13,189 bases of DNA from Dehalococcoidia bacterium UBA3254 (GTDB lineage: Bacteria > Chloroflexota > Dehalococcoidia > Dehalococcoidales > UBA3254), in the NCBI GenBank assembly GCA_002362735.1, contig DEUU01000349.1, positions 1 through 13,189 on the forward strand, in the 5' to 3' direction. The stretch's first letter is position 1. Every line of letters begins with the position of its first letter. Positions 6,468 to 13,189 of the stretch are shown piece after piece. The notes below the pieces were generated by a model that worked only from the letters and a program-made list of their open reading frames with translations, made no database searches and was not told where the DNA came from. Both the position numbers and the translations under genes were made by a program.

Positions 6468-7739
6468 TTACCTATCCTCTAACAACTCGAAAAATTGCTC
6501 CATTTTTTGATGGACCTCGACTTCGGAGTTTATGGTCGGGTCCATAATATCGCAGTCCAGCGTTAACATCGGAATCTCAAGATCATTCATCAGATCTTTA
6601 AAAACCTTGATCGTGGCGCAGGTATGGCGGCAGCTCATAAAGGCATAATAGATCGCCCCGTCCACCCTGTAATCTCTGGCGCAGTCGGCGACATCCTGAA
6701 GGGTCTCTCCGGTGAACGGACCGTACATGGTGCGGGTTTCCGGTATCAGGAAGGACTTTTTGGCGGTGCTCTCCAGGGGCTTGGAAGGATCGAGGGGGCT
6801 GTATTTCCAGTAAGTAAAGAGCGGTTCAACCACGTTAGCCGCGCCAAATTCCTGAGAGATCGATTCCAAAAAACCGATTAAATAGATCGGCGGGATGAAG
6901 AAGGTCATCATGCGGAATTTCTCCGGATTAACGGCACCCTTTCCCTGTTTGACCATCTCCGCCAGGTCGTCCCTCAAAGTCTGTAAATATTCGGTTTCTT
7001 CCGGCTGCCCGGCGTACATATAATCTACCGTAAGCAGCTCATGGAACCGCCGTGAGTGTAATGGTGAAGGTACGGCCTTGCGGAGTTCGCTGATCTCCAC
7101 CTGAAGTTTGATCTGCTTGTCCATTTCGGCGACGCCCTGGGAAAGTTTTTCCATATCCAATTTGCGGCCGGACTTTTCTTCCAGGAACGTCACCATTTCC
7201 TTATATTCGTTAACCAGATATTTCTCTTCGATAGGGGTACTGCCGAAGGGGTGATCGACGAAATATCCCGGGCAGTGGTTCATATCCATCAGCAGTTCGC
7301 CGCATTTGGAGGTGTTATCACAGATTAAATTCGACCATAGAACTACATCCGGACGGGGCAGCCCCCCGGTGTGGTAAGCTCCGCTCAGTCCGCGGTGAGC
7401 GGTGCAGATTTCACTGGCCAGACCTAATTCGGATCCTGCTGTGATAAATTCAGTCTGATCTCCAAGAAGCATCGCCATCGTCCAGCTGCTGACCTCATTA
7501 TGCAGAGGCGTAATTCCCATAGCATACAGGATTTCTACCGGGAAGAAGACGGAATGAGCGGCGACATAGCCTCCTTCTTCTTTCGCCTGGGCTACCCGGC
7601 TAAAATATTTTTCCAGCATTTCGTAGTACAGCTGTTCACTTTTCATGCCGTCAGGACGACCGCGGTTCATGCGCGAGACCATCCGGCAGGTGCGTATCAG
7701 TTTATCAATCCGGTTCTTTTTTCCTTCGATAGTTGTCAT
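6468..7739 (-). CDS. 2-hydroxyacyl-CoA dehydratase / benzoyl-CoA reductase family subunit (BcrB/BzdO-like)
   Basis: This is the larger catalytic-module subunit (423 aa; BcrB and BzdO are of similar size) of an electron-activated acyl-CoA enzyme. It shows the family pattern of an N-terminal FFPVEILYAMGITPL segment (65-79) and Cys residues placed for a [4Fe-4S] cluster and active site: C112 in SEICTAHRG, C140 and C146 in ICDNTSKCGE, and C370/C374 in MSCRHTC. The C-terminal LTLDCDIMDPT and the FFELLE end are also characteristic. Its start codon overlaps the stop of the upstream subunit gene (ATGA), which predicts translational coupling and a fixed subunit ratio. A dehydratase subunit (HgdA-like) is the main alternative; the two companion ATPases favour a reductase. 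Confidence 0.88.
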   Translation of the reverse strand: MTTIEGKKNRIDKLIRTCRMVSRMNRGRPDGMKSEQLYYEMLEKYFSRVAQAKEEGGYVAAHSVFFPVEILYAMGITPLHNEVSSWTMAMLLGDQTEFITAGSELGLASEICTAHRGLSGAYHTGGLPRPDVVLWSNLICDNTSKCGELLMDMNHCPGYFVDHPFGSTPIEEKYLVNEYKEMVTFLEEKSGRKLDMEKLSQGVAEMDKQIKLQVEISELRKAVPSPLHSRRFHELLTVDYMYAGQPEETEYLQTLRDDLAEMVKQGKGAVNPEKFRMMTFFIPPIYLIGFLESISQEFGAANVVEPLFTYWKYSPLDPSKPLESTAKKSFLIPETRTMYGPFTGETLQDVADCARDYRVDGAIYYAFMSCRHTCATIKVFKDLMNDLEIPMLTLDCDIMDPTINSEVEVHQKMEQFFELLEDR

Positions 7740-8896
7740 TTATTCCTCATCTCTACCATTTCCAGAAAGGCCTGGACCCGGGTACGGATTTGTCCTGAAC
7801 CGGAGGTCCCATATTCCACATCCAGAGTCAGGAGAGGCAAATTTTCCTGTTTCAGGCGGTCGCTGAGCAGCGGAATATCGTGAGCATAGGGAACGCAGTA
7901 GCGGATCGTTTCGCTGATAATTCCATCCACCCTGGCTGCACGGGCAAATTTCACAATGCGGTCGAATCGATCGGTAGAAGGATACATGCGGGCACAGGGG
8001 AAATTATTCAAATAGCGCCGTGTAATCGCCTCCAGAGGATTTTTCGCTCCTTCCAGAATGACCGGATCGGACCAGTAACGGGTGCTGGTGCAGAGTTCAT
8101 CCGTTACTACGACGACTCCCAGCTCTTCGATACTTTTGATGAACTCCGGGTTAGTCATCACGCTGCCGATCAGCATCAGGCGGGCTTTGGCTTTATGCCC
8201 GGTTCCGGACTTCTTCAAATCGAAGATTAATTCCTTGAGATAACCATTAAACTGTTCTTTATGCATCCGGAAACTGCCGTTCAGGACCTCCATCGTTTCC
8301 TGTCCGGTGATCAGGGGTTCATCCAGCGCTCTCAGACTATACAGCTCTTTTAATAAAGAACGTGATTCATTCATGATTTTGGTGGCGTTGAGAAGATTGT
8401 CGTCCGTAATCCGGACACCCATAAATTCTTCGAGGTGTTTTTTAAATTCTTCTACCTGGCTGTAGTAAAGCTGGTGAGCCCGTTCATGAGATTTGCGGGG
8501 CACCGTTAAAATTTGGAAGAAGGGCGGCTTGAGATAATATCGCCAGAGATCAAAGAGACGGCGCGCTCCATCGCAGGTGGAACCACCCACCACCCCGTCC
8601 AGAAAGTCATATTCTTTTCGGAGGCCCAGCTGCAGGCAGCTTCGGGAGAAGGAGCAGTTGTTAATATAAAGATAAGCGTTGCCGTCCTCCAGTTCCATTT
8701 CCTGGTTGTAGCCGGTAATGCGGATGGGCAGAGCGCCAGCAGCCAGGATGACCTCTTCCGGAACATAAGTGCAAAGCCATCCAAAGACCTTTTTGCCTGC
8801 GCCTTTGTGGTCCAGTATCTCTTTGGTTTTAGGGAAGGTCCGGTTGATTTCACGGAAGCGTTCGAGTACCGGTGATTTAACGGCGATATTCTCCAT
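7736..8896 (-). CDS. 2-hydroxyacyl-CoA dehydratase / benzoyl-CoA reductase family subunit (BcrC/BzdN/HgdB-like)
   Basis: First gene of the four-gene operon, 386 aa, close to BcrC and BzdN. Family signatures from the N-terminus: GWLCTYVPEEVILAAGALPI (C42), NNCSFSRSCLQLGL (C81, C87), GGSTCDGARR (C108), TDELCTSTRYW (C269), SETIRYCVPYAHD (C334), and a C-terminal segment GSGQIRTRVQAFLEM. These Cys residues are candidates for binding a [4Fe-4S] cluster next to the substrate CoA ester. No signal peptide or membrane segment is seen, so it is cytoplasmic. The ribosome binding site is GGGAG about 5 nt before the ATG. I see no convincing sigma-70 or sigma-54 promoter in the AT-rich 54 nt upstream. The substrate cannot be read from the sequence. 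Confidence 0.9.
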   Translation of the reverse strand: MENIAVKSPVLERFREINRTFPKTKEILDHKGAGKKVFGWLCTYVPEEVILAAGALPIRITGYNQEMELEDGNAYLYINNCSFSRSCLQLGLRKEYDFLDGVVGGSTCDGARRLFDLWRYYLKPPFFQILTVPRKSHERAHQLYYSQVEEFKKHLEEFMGVRITDDNLLNATKIMNESRSLLKELYSLRALDEPLITGQETMEVLNGSFRMHKEQFNGYLKELIFDLKKSGTGHKAKARLMLIGSVMTNPEFIKSIEELGVVVVTDELCTSTRYWSDPVILEGAKNPLEAITRRYLNNFPCARMYPSTDRFDRIVKFARAARVDGIISETIRYCVPYAHDIPLLSDRLKQENLPLLTLDVEYGTSGSGQIRTRVQAFLEMVEMRNK

Positions 8897-8949
8897 ACTT
8901 ACTCCCTTATTTTTTAGAAATATAAAATAATTCCAAAGTCCCTCTACTT

Positions 8950-9060
8950 GTCATTCCGGACTTGATCCGGAATCCATATCACCTCCGAAGAGGAGGTATC
9001 CTTCTAAATGAAGGATAGGAGATAAGGAGACGGGTAGATTCCAGCTTTCGCTGGAATGAC
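8950..9060. repeat. REP/MITE-like multi-hairpin element
   Basis: A 111-bp element is bounded by GTCATTCC (8950-8957) and its inverse GGAATGAC (9053-9060). Inside are four hairpins in a row: 8953-8960 with 8966-8973 (8 bp), 8981-8986 with 8992-8997 (6 bp), 8998-9004 with 9010-9016 (7 bp), and 9038-9045 with 9050-9057 (8 bp). Such palindromic intergenic elements with a CATTCCGG...GGAATC motif are widespread as dispersed non-coding repeats. It separates the DegV gene from the reductase operon and could trim or end DegV transcripts. Its mobility and copy number cannot be judged here. Confidence 0.75.
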
Positions 9061-9109
9061 AAAATAAGGAATTACGCACTAAATGCTTATTATATTACAT
9101 GGTTTACTC

Positions 9110-9982
9110 TTAGAACAACTTTAGCTCGGGGTGAAAGGCAATGCTCATGGCTCCCGGGCCGCCGCCGTATCCCATAATCGGACTGTAATCGCTGATGATG
9201 ATATCCTGGCATTTAAAGACCTGCTTAAACCTCTCAGCATATGTCCCTGCCAAATCGGGAGCATCGCCGTGACTGATCATAAAGCTCAGATTGGCGTCCG
9301 GCATTTTTTCCTTTACATAGGCCACAACACGTTCAAGCGCATCTTCGCGGCTTCTCGTCCGCTCCATTAGTTCTACCGTACCGGCATCGGTTAAGATGTT
9401 GATCGGGCGGATTTTAAAAAGCGAGGCGATTCGGGCTCCGGTCTTGGACATGCGCCCAACCCGGTAAATATAACGCAATGTATCCATGACCAGGAGGCAT
9501 TTGGTCTGCTTGAGGTATTCTGAAGCGATATTACTTACCTCTTCCAGACTTAGCCCTTTCGCGGCCTCTTTAGCTGCTGCGAGCGCCGGTAGTCCAAATC
9601 CGCCGCCGACGCTTTTAGAGTCGATTATTTTGATATTCATCTTTGGGTTTTGTTCCTGAAGAAGCCTGGCGGCAGCAATGCCGGACTTGTCTACCGCGCT
9701 CAGACCGGAAGAGATCGTAATAAAGAGGATATCCTGGGTCTCTTTACTGAGCTCCTGATAGGCTTCCAGAACTTTGCCGGGAGTAAGGGCTGAAGTAGTG
9801 ATTTTAACCGACTCGTCACGGATATAATTATAAGCGTCTTTAGTCGTAATGTTGACGTTTTCGATATATTTCTTGCCATTGACAATATAGTCCGCCGCGG
9901 GAACAATCTTGATGTTATACTTCTGGGCTAAATCGGGAGGGATACAGGCTGTGGTATCTACCATCACTCTTACCGCGCTCAA
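9110..9982 (-). CDS. DegV family protein (fatty-acid-binding EDD fold)
   Basis: DegV proteins bind long-chain fatty acids in a cleft between two domains; several act as FakB subunits that present fatty acid to the kinase FakA. No FakA gene is in the window. The 290-aa protein has the expected order: DTTACIP at 9-15, ITTSALTPGKV (61-71), where T63-S64 correspond to the TSxP ligand-binding motif, SSGLSAVDKSG (91-101), the glycine-rich VGGGFGLPALAAAKEA, YRVGRMSKTGARIASLFKI in the C-terminal domain, and IMGYGGGPGAMS near the end. The start is TTG (9980-9982), chosen because GGAGG (9990-9994) sits 7 nt upstream. An in-frame ATG at residue 7 has no such site. It lies downstream of the dehydrogenase gene with a 91-nt gap, possibly co-transcribed. 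Confidence 0.88.
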   Translation of the reverse strand: MSAVRVMVDTTACIPPDLAQKYNIKIVPAADYIVNGKKYIENVNITTKDAYNYIRDESVKITTSALTPGKVLEAYQELSKETQDILFITISSGLSAVDKSGIAAARLLQEQNPKMNIKIIDSKSVGGGFGLPALAAAKEAAKGLSLEEVSNIASEYLKQTKCLLVMDTLRYIYRVGRMSKTGARIASLFKIRPINILTDAGTVELMERTRSREDALERVVAYVKEKMPDANLSFMISHGDAPDLAGTYAERFKQVFKCQDIIISDYSPIMGYGGGPGAMSIAFHPELKLF

Positions 9983-10073
9983 TTCATTTCCTCCATTTTA
10001 TTTTCTCTCAGGATTTGTCCTGGAATCAAGGGTCTTTCTTTGCTAAAACCTGAAACTTAATACTTAAAACTGT

Positions 10074-10886
10074 CTATGAAATCAAATATCCGCCATCCAC
10101 GGCCACCACACTGCCGGTCATGTAGCTGGATAAATCGGAAGCCAGGAAAAGGGCTACCCGGCCGACATCGTCCGCAATGCCCATCTTGCCGAGGGGAATC
10201 CGGGACATAAACTCTTTCAGTCCGGCGCGGCCAAACTGCTCTCCGCCGGCCCGTGTCTGAGAGATGGACCCTTCGGTTAAAATACCGCCGGGGGCAATGG
10301 CATTTACCCGGATGCCTTCCGGGCCGAGCTCTTTTGCCAGGCTCTTGGTTATTGTCAAAATGGCGCCTTTAGAGGCGTCATAGACGGACATCCCTTTGTG
10401 CGCCGGATGGATTGAGTCGATTGATGCCAGGTTGATTATGCATCCGCCGTGCTGTTGGTCTATCATCCGGCGGGAAACTTCGCGAGTAAAATAAAGGAGT
10501 CCCTTCAAATTTACCGAAATCACTTTCTCAATATCCTCAGCTTTCAATTTTCCGAGAGGAGTATAGGGAAAGACGCCGGCATTATTTACCAGAATATCTA
10601 CTCCGCCCATACCGGTCACAGCGGCGGTGACGGTACTGTTTACCTCCTGTTCCTGACTGACATCGCATTTAAAAAAGAAAGCCTGATAACCATTGTCGGT
10701 CAGGTCCCGGACAGCTTTTTCCCCCTTTTCTTCGTTTAAATCGATGACGGCGACGGCAGCTCCGGCTTCAGCCAATCGGCGAGCAATCGCCAGGCCGATC
10801 CCCATCGCGCCGCCGGTCACCAGCGCCCTTTTGCCCTTCAATTTGATCAGGTCGTGGATGGGTATGAATTTTTTATCGTAAGTCAT
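10074..10886 (-). CDS. Short-chain dehydrogenase/reductase (SDR), NAD-type
   Basis: This is a classical SDR oxidoreductase, 270 aa from the chosen start. Motifs: TGGAMGIG (24-31) for dinucleotide binding; D49 at the end of the second strand, which usually means NAD(H) rather than NADP(H); NNAG (101-104); N126; a catalytic Ser at 155 or 158; and YDASK (Y169, K173). The C-terminus has SSYMTGSVVAVDGG. The frame is open to an ATG at 10943 (19 residues longer) but that has no ribosome binding site. ATG 10886 has GAGG 6 nt upstream (10893-10896). FabG-like or alcohol dehydrogenase activity is possible; the substrate cannot be read. It is transcribed away from the MFS gene, from a good promoter next to a palindrome. 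Confidence 0.9.
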   Translation of the reverse strand: MTYDKKFIPIHDLIKLKGKRALVTGGAMGIGLAIARRLAEAGAAVAVIDLNEEKGEKAVRDLTDNGYQAFFFKCDVSQEQEVNSTVTAAVTGMGGVDILVNNAGVFPYTPLGKLKAEDIEKVISVNLKGLLYFTREVSRRMIDQQHGGCIINLASIDSIHPAHKGMSVYDASKGAILTITKSLAKELGPEGIRVNAIAPGGILTEGSISQTRAGGEQFGRAGLKEFMSRIPLGKMGIADDVGRVALFLASDLSSYMTGSVVAVDGGYLIS

Positions 10887-10906
10887 CACCAGCCTCAATA
10901 TGATTA

Positions 10907-10929
10907 TATACCTAGAGCATCTAGGTATA
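10907..10929. promoter_or_regulatory. 23-bp palindrome, operator-like, between divergent genes
   Basis: Two perfect 10-bp arms, TATACCTAGA and TCTAGGTATA, flank a 3-bp centre. The site lies between the dehydrogenase start (10886) and the MFS start (10994), just downstream of the predicted dehydrogenase transcription start near 10932. Length and symmetry fit a TetR- or MarR-type operator, which often controls exporters such as the neighbouring MFS pump. No such regulator gene is in the window. It could also act as an RNA hairpin in the leader. Confidence 0.6.
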
Positions 10930-10938
10930 GTTGAAACA

Positions 10939-10968
10939 ATCATAGAATAGCTATTTGGATACTGTCAA
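10939..10968 (-). promoter_or_regulatory. Sigma-A type promoter of the SDR gene (minus strand)
   Basis: Read on the minus strand: a perfect -35 TTGACA (10968-10963), an 18-nt spacer and a -10 TATGAT (10944-10939, five of six). The start would be near 10932, about 46 nt before the dehydrogenase ATG. The palindrome at 10907-10929 begins within a few bases of that start, in a position where a bound repressor would block transcription. Confidence 0.6.
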
Positions 10969-10993
10969 GTTAAGCGTGTTATACAATTTAAAT

Positions 10994-12511
10994 ATGAGTA
11001 CCTTATCCTCAAGGTCGGGCTTCTGGATATTTGCGGCGACTACCCTGGCCAGCAGCACGGTTTTTCTCCTCGGCACCGCGGTTAACATCGCTTTACCTTC
11101 CATCCAGTCCTATTTCGGCAGTAACATCGCTGGAATAGAATGGATCACCAACTCCCAGTTGATCTTCCTGGCAACTTTGTTGCTGATCGGCGGTTCCCTG
11201 GGCGATTATTTCGGCCGGAAGAGAATCTTCGTCATCGGAATTTCATTCTTTACCTTTGCCAGTGTCCTGGCCGGACTGGCCCATTCGATAGGTATCCTTA
11301 TCACTCTCCAGGCGCTTCAGGGCATCGGTTCAGCCCTCATGGTACCGCAGAGTTTGGCGATTATCAACGCGTCCTTTGCCGAAAAGCACCGGGGACAGGT
11401 CATCGGTCTCTGGGCGGGAATCTCCGGGGCAGTTGCTGCTATCGGACCGTGGTTGGGTGGATGGCTGATTGAAAACTTTTCCTGGAGGGCGGTCTTTTTT
11501 ATTAATGTTCCGATCAGTGCGGCGGCTTTGATTATCGCCTTAATTTTTATTCCGGAGAGTCAAAAGAACCGGAGCCGGAAGATCGACTGGCCGGGCACCC
11601 TTCTGATTTTTCTTGGCCTTTTAGGCATCGCCTATGGTTTGATAACCGGGCCGGTGGAAGGCTGGACGCGGGCGACCGTGTTGGCCGGGCTGATCGGCGG
11701 AGTAATGGCGGTCTCTCTTTTTGTTCTCTCAGAAGCTCGTCGCCGCGATCCGCTGATTCCTCTCCAGATATTTCAAAATCCGCTGGTCGCCGGATCGAAC
11801 GCCGTGACTATCCTCCTTTACTTTGCTCTGAACGGAATTCTCTTTTTTATTATCCTGAATATGCAGCAGATTCAGGGTTACACTCCCACCGTATCCGGTT
11901 TGAGCCTGCTGACTTTCACCATCATTATCTCCGTCTTCTCCGGCTTTGCGGGGTCTCTGTCAGATAAAATCGGCCCCCGGTTACAGATGATTCTTGGTCC
12001 GTTGGCAGTGGCACTGGGGGCAGCCCTGCTGGGTGTTTTAGGAGATCAGGCCAATTTCTTTACAGGTTTTATGCCAGGACTGCTTCTGGTGGGTGCGGGA
12101 ATGGCCCTGGTAATTGCCCCCCTAACGAAAAGCGCTCTGATGGTCCAACCGGTATTCTCCGGAGTTGCTTCAGGAGTGAACAATGCCGTCGCCAGGTTTG
12201 CGGCTTTATTGGCGATCGCTATTTTGAGCGCTGTTATGCTGTTTGTTTTTACGGACCATCTGCAGAACACGGTCAGGAGTTTGGACCTTTCTCAAAGCCA
12301 GCAGCAGCAAATATTAAGTCAGGCTAATAAACTGGGGGGTATTATGATACCTCCTGGGTTCGATACTGATTCTCGAAAAGCAGCTGAGACAGTTATTGAC
12401 AGAGCGTTTATCTACGCTTTCCGGTGGGCTATGGGAGTTTGCGCCGTTCTGGCTGCCGCGGCTGCGATCGTCTCCGTTTTTATGATCCACAACCCTGAAT
12501 CCGGACCGTGA
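10994..12511 (+). CDS. MFS exporter, DHA2 (EmrB/QacA) 14-TM family
   Basis: This is a predicted proton-driven multidrug-type efflux pump in the inner membrane, 505 aa from the ATG at 10994, the usual length for 14-TM transporters. It has motif A GGSLGDYFGRKR (66-77), motif C in GAVAAIGPWLGG (145-156, characteristic of antiporters), WRAVFFINVPI after it, and many evenly spaced hydrophobic helices. The first helix, FLLGTAVNIALP (24-35), carries Leu where many DHA2 pumps have Asp, so coupling may differ. The start is uncertain: no ribosome binding site precedes ATG 10994, and a TTG at 10955 would add 13 residues. A -10-like TATACA (10980-10985) suggests a leaderless transcript. The gene ends at TGA 12509-12511 and is followed by a strong terminator. 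Divergent from the dehydrogenase, with which it shares the palindrome. Confidence 0.9.
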   Translation: MSTLSSRSGFWIFAATTLASSTVFLLGTAVNIALPSIQSYFGSNIAGIEWITNSQLIFLATLLLIGGSLGDYFGRKRIFVIGISFFTFASVLAGLAHSIGILITLQALQGIGSALMVPQSLAIINASFAEKHRGQVIGLWAGISGAVAAIGPWLGGWLIENFSWRAVFFINVPISAAALIIALIFIPESQKNRSRKIDWPGTLLIFLGLLGIAYGLITGPVEGWTRATVLAGLIGGVMAVSLFVLSEARRRDPLIPLQIFQNPLVAGSNAVTILLYFALNGILFFIILNMQQIQGYTPTVSGLSLLTFTIIISVFSGFAGSLSDKIGPRLQMILGPLAVALGAALLGVLGDQANFFTGFMPGLLLVGAGMALVIAPLTKSALMVQPVFSGVASGVNNAVARFAALLAIAILSAVMLFVFTDHLQNTVRSLDLSQSQQQQILSQANKLGGIMIPPGFDTDSRKAAETVIDRAFIYAFRWAMGVCAVLAAAAAIVSVFMIHNPESGP

Positions 12512-12528
12512 TCATTGTATATGAGAAC

Positions 12529-12566
12529 GGGCACCACTCTGTTTCGGATTATTCAGAGCGGTGCCC
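12529..12566 (+). repeat. Stem-loop in the 3' tail of the exporter transcript
   Basis: GGGCACC (12529-12535) pairs with GGTGCCC (12560-12566) and CTCTG (12537-12541) with CAGAG (12554-12558), with one mismatch between the two helices and a 12-nt loop. It lies 6 nt ahead of the intrinsic terminator, so the exporter mRNA would end in two consecutive hairpins. It could stabilise the 3' end; a longer structured RNA is not demonstrated. Confidence 0.6.
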
Positions 12567-12572
12567 TTGAAA

Positions 12573-12606
12573 ACAGATGCAATTTGGCTTGCATCCGTTT
12601 TTTTTT
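12573..12606 (+). terminator. Rho-independent terminator of the exporter gene
   Basis: A ten-position stem with one mismatch (12573-12582 with 12589-12598) and a 6-nt loop leads into a run of nine T (12598-12606). This is a textbook intrinsic terminator on the plus strand, placed 62 nt after the exporter stop and before the end of the convergent VOC gene. Confidence 0.85.
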
Positions 12607-12615
12607 GATTCTGGT

Positions 12616-13047
12616 TTACCGCGATGTTGAAGCGCCGACTTTCATCGATGATTTCATTTTTTCAACTGACCATTCGCCAACCGACAGGATGTTCCCCTCA
12701 GTGTCCTTGAACCATGCTCCTTTCATCCCTCCCATGTTGGCAATGCCGTTCACGGTTTTGATCCCCATGCTCGGTATATCATATTCCTCAAATTTTATTC
12801 CCCTGGCCCGCAGTTCTTTTATCTCGGCATCAAAGTTTTCTACATAGAAACCTGCCAGGGTATGGTCGCAAGGAGAAGGTTGTCTCTGGTAAAGATAAAT
12901 CATTGATCCATGCCCGGCTTCCAGCATTATTCCTGAAGAGGAGTCCTCAGCTGCTACTTTAAGACCTAATGTCTCTACATAGAATTTTCTCGCTCTTTTC
13001 ATGTCCACGACTGGAATAGTCGGGGATACCATTGCTTTCGATAACAT
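12616..13047 (-). CDS. Glyoxalase / VOC-fold family protein
   Basis: A 143-aa protein of the vicinal oxygen chelate fold (glyoxalase I / bleomycin-resistance / dioxygenase superfamily). It has two beta-alpha-beta modules: PTIPVVDMKRARKFYVETLG (9-28) opens the first, and AGFYVENFDAEIKELRARG opens the second, which closes with WFKDTEGNILSV. The usual metal-ligand positions are not filled: Thr/Ile in the first strand, and Ser where a Glu is common near the end. It may therefore bind a ligand or drug without metal catalysis, as bleomycin-resistance-like members do. The function is open. The start is ATG with AGGAGGG 7 nt upstream (13055-13061). That site lies in one arm of an 11-bp inverted repeat. 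Convergent with the exporter gene. Confidence 0.85.
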   Translation of the reverse strand: MLSKAMVSPTIPVVDMKRARKFYVETLGLKVAAEDSSSGIMLEAGHGSMIYLYQRQPSPCDHTLAGFYVENFDAEIKELRARGIKFEEYDIPSMGIKTVNGIANMGGMKGAWFKDTEGNILSVGEWSVEKMKSSMKVGASTSR

Positions 13048-13052
13048 AGATT

Positions 13053-13117
13053 GACCCTCCTCACCTTTTTGGAGCCTGTTTTAACTCCTAATAAATATTC
13101 TATCTTTGAGGAGGGTC
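13053..13117 (-). promoter_or_regulatory. Inverted repeat covering the VOC gene ribosome binding site
   Basis: GACCCTCCTCA (13053-13063) and TGAGGAGGGTC (13107-13117) are perfect 11-bp inverted repeats 43 nt apart. In the minus-strand mRNA the upstream arm can pair with the arm holding the AGGAGGG ribosome binding site, hiding it. A short GGAG/CTCC stem in the spacer could compete. This suggests control of translation by the leader, if transcription starts upstream of 13117. Alternatives are a protein-binding repeat or chance. The rest of the window, 13118-13189, shows nothing definite. Confidence 0.45.
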
Positions 13118-13189
13118 GTAATTTAATCCGTAATAATACTTGATTTATTTCGGTAAAATACTTAATTTCGGGGTTGGAATATTGAGGAA

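Noticed and set aside
8897..8949. Sigma-54 (-24/-12) promoter ahead of the reductase operon
   Set aside because: No GG-N10-GC pair with the expected context was found by eye, so I do not claim that the NtrC-type regulator controls the operon.
12529..12606. Two hairpins plus T-run as an independent small RNA gene
   Set aside because: They lie directly behind the exporter stop and fit a 3' tail and terminator; no separate promoter was seen.
1..13189. CRISPR array, tRNA or rRNA genes
   Set aside because: No regularly spaced direct repeats and no tRNA- or rRNA-like sequence was recognised on either strand.

Overview
The window looks like chromosomal DNA of a strictly anaerobic bacterium. The evidence is an [FeFe]-hydrogenase-like sensor kinase, oxygen-labile CoA-activase and 2-hydroxyacyl-CoA dehydratase/benzoyl-CoA reductase family enzymes, a DegV protein and sigma-54-dependent regulation. 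A clostridial (Firmicutes, Peptococcaceae-like) host is my best guess. Deltaproteobacteria or Chloroflexi remain possible, and no rRNA or tRNA is present to settle it.

Layout. 1-498: no convincing gene, but a good sigma-A promoter at 405-432. 499-3790 (+): a two-gene operon in which a kinase with iron-sulfur and hydrogenase-like domains overlaps an NtrC-type sigma-54 activator by 17 bp. 3791-4415: a strong 19-bp hairpin, then a small two-TM protein on the minus strand. 4416-4601 (+): a small Cys-rich desulforedoxin-like reading frame with a strong ribosome binding site, broken by an in-frame TAG and an in-frame TGA. 4603-8896 (-): a tight four-gene operon, read from high to low coordinate, encoding two HgdB/BcrC/BcrB-like subunits and two ASKHA ATPase/activase subunits. 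The last ATPase carries a fused 2[4Fe-4S] ferredoxin domain. Order and sizes match ATP-dependent benzoyl-CoA reductases (bzdNOPQ, with ferredoxin bzdM fused to the last gene). 8950-9060: a REP/MITE-like multi-hairpin repeat. 9110-10886 (-): DegV and a short-chain dehydrogenase. 10887-10993: a divergent control region with a 23-bp palindrome. 10994-12511 (+): an MFS drug-type exporter ending at a strong terminator. 12616-13047 (-): a glyoxalase/VOC-fold protein whose ribosome binding site lies in one arm of an inverted repeat.

How the parts may work together. The kinase/regulator pair probably reads redox or hydrogen status and drives sigma-54 promoters. Its targets are not visible: I found no convincing -24/-12 site by eye in the intergenic regions. 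The four-gene enzyme operon would use ferredoxin electrons and ATP to push low-potential electrons into an acyl- or aryl-CoA substrate. The other genes of a benzoyl-CoA pathway are not in the window, so the substrate is unproven.

The least ordinary signals are the double-stop Cys-rich gene (selenoprotein candidate or fresh pseudogene), the activase-ferredoxin fusion, and a GAFTGA-to-GAFNGA change in the sigma-54 activator.
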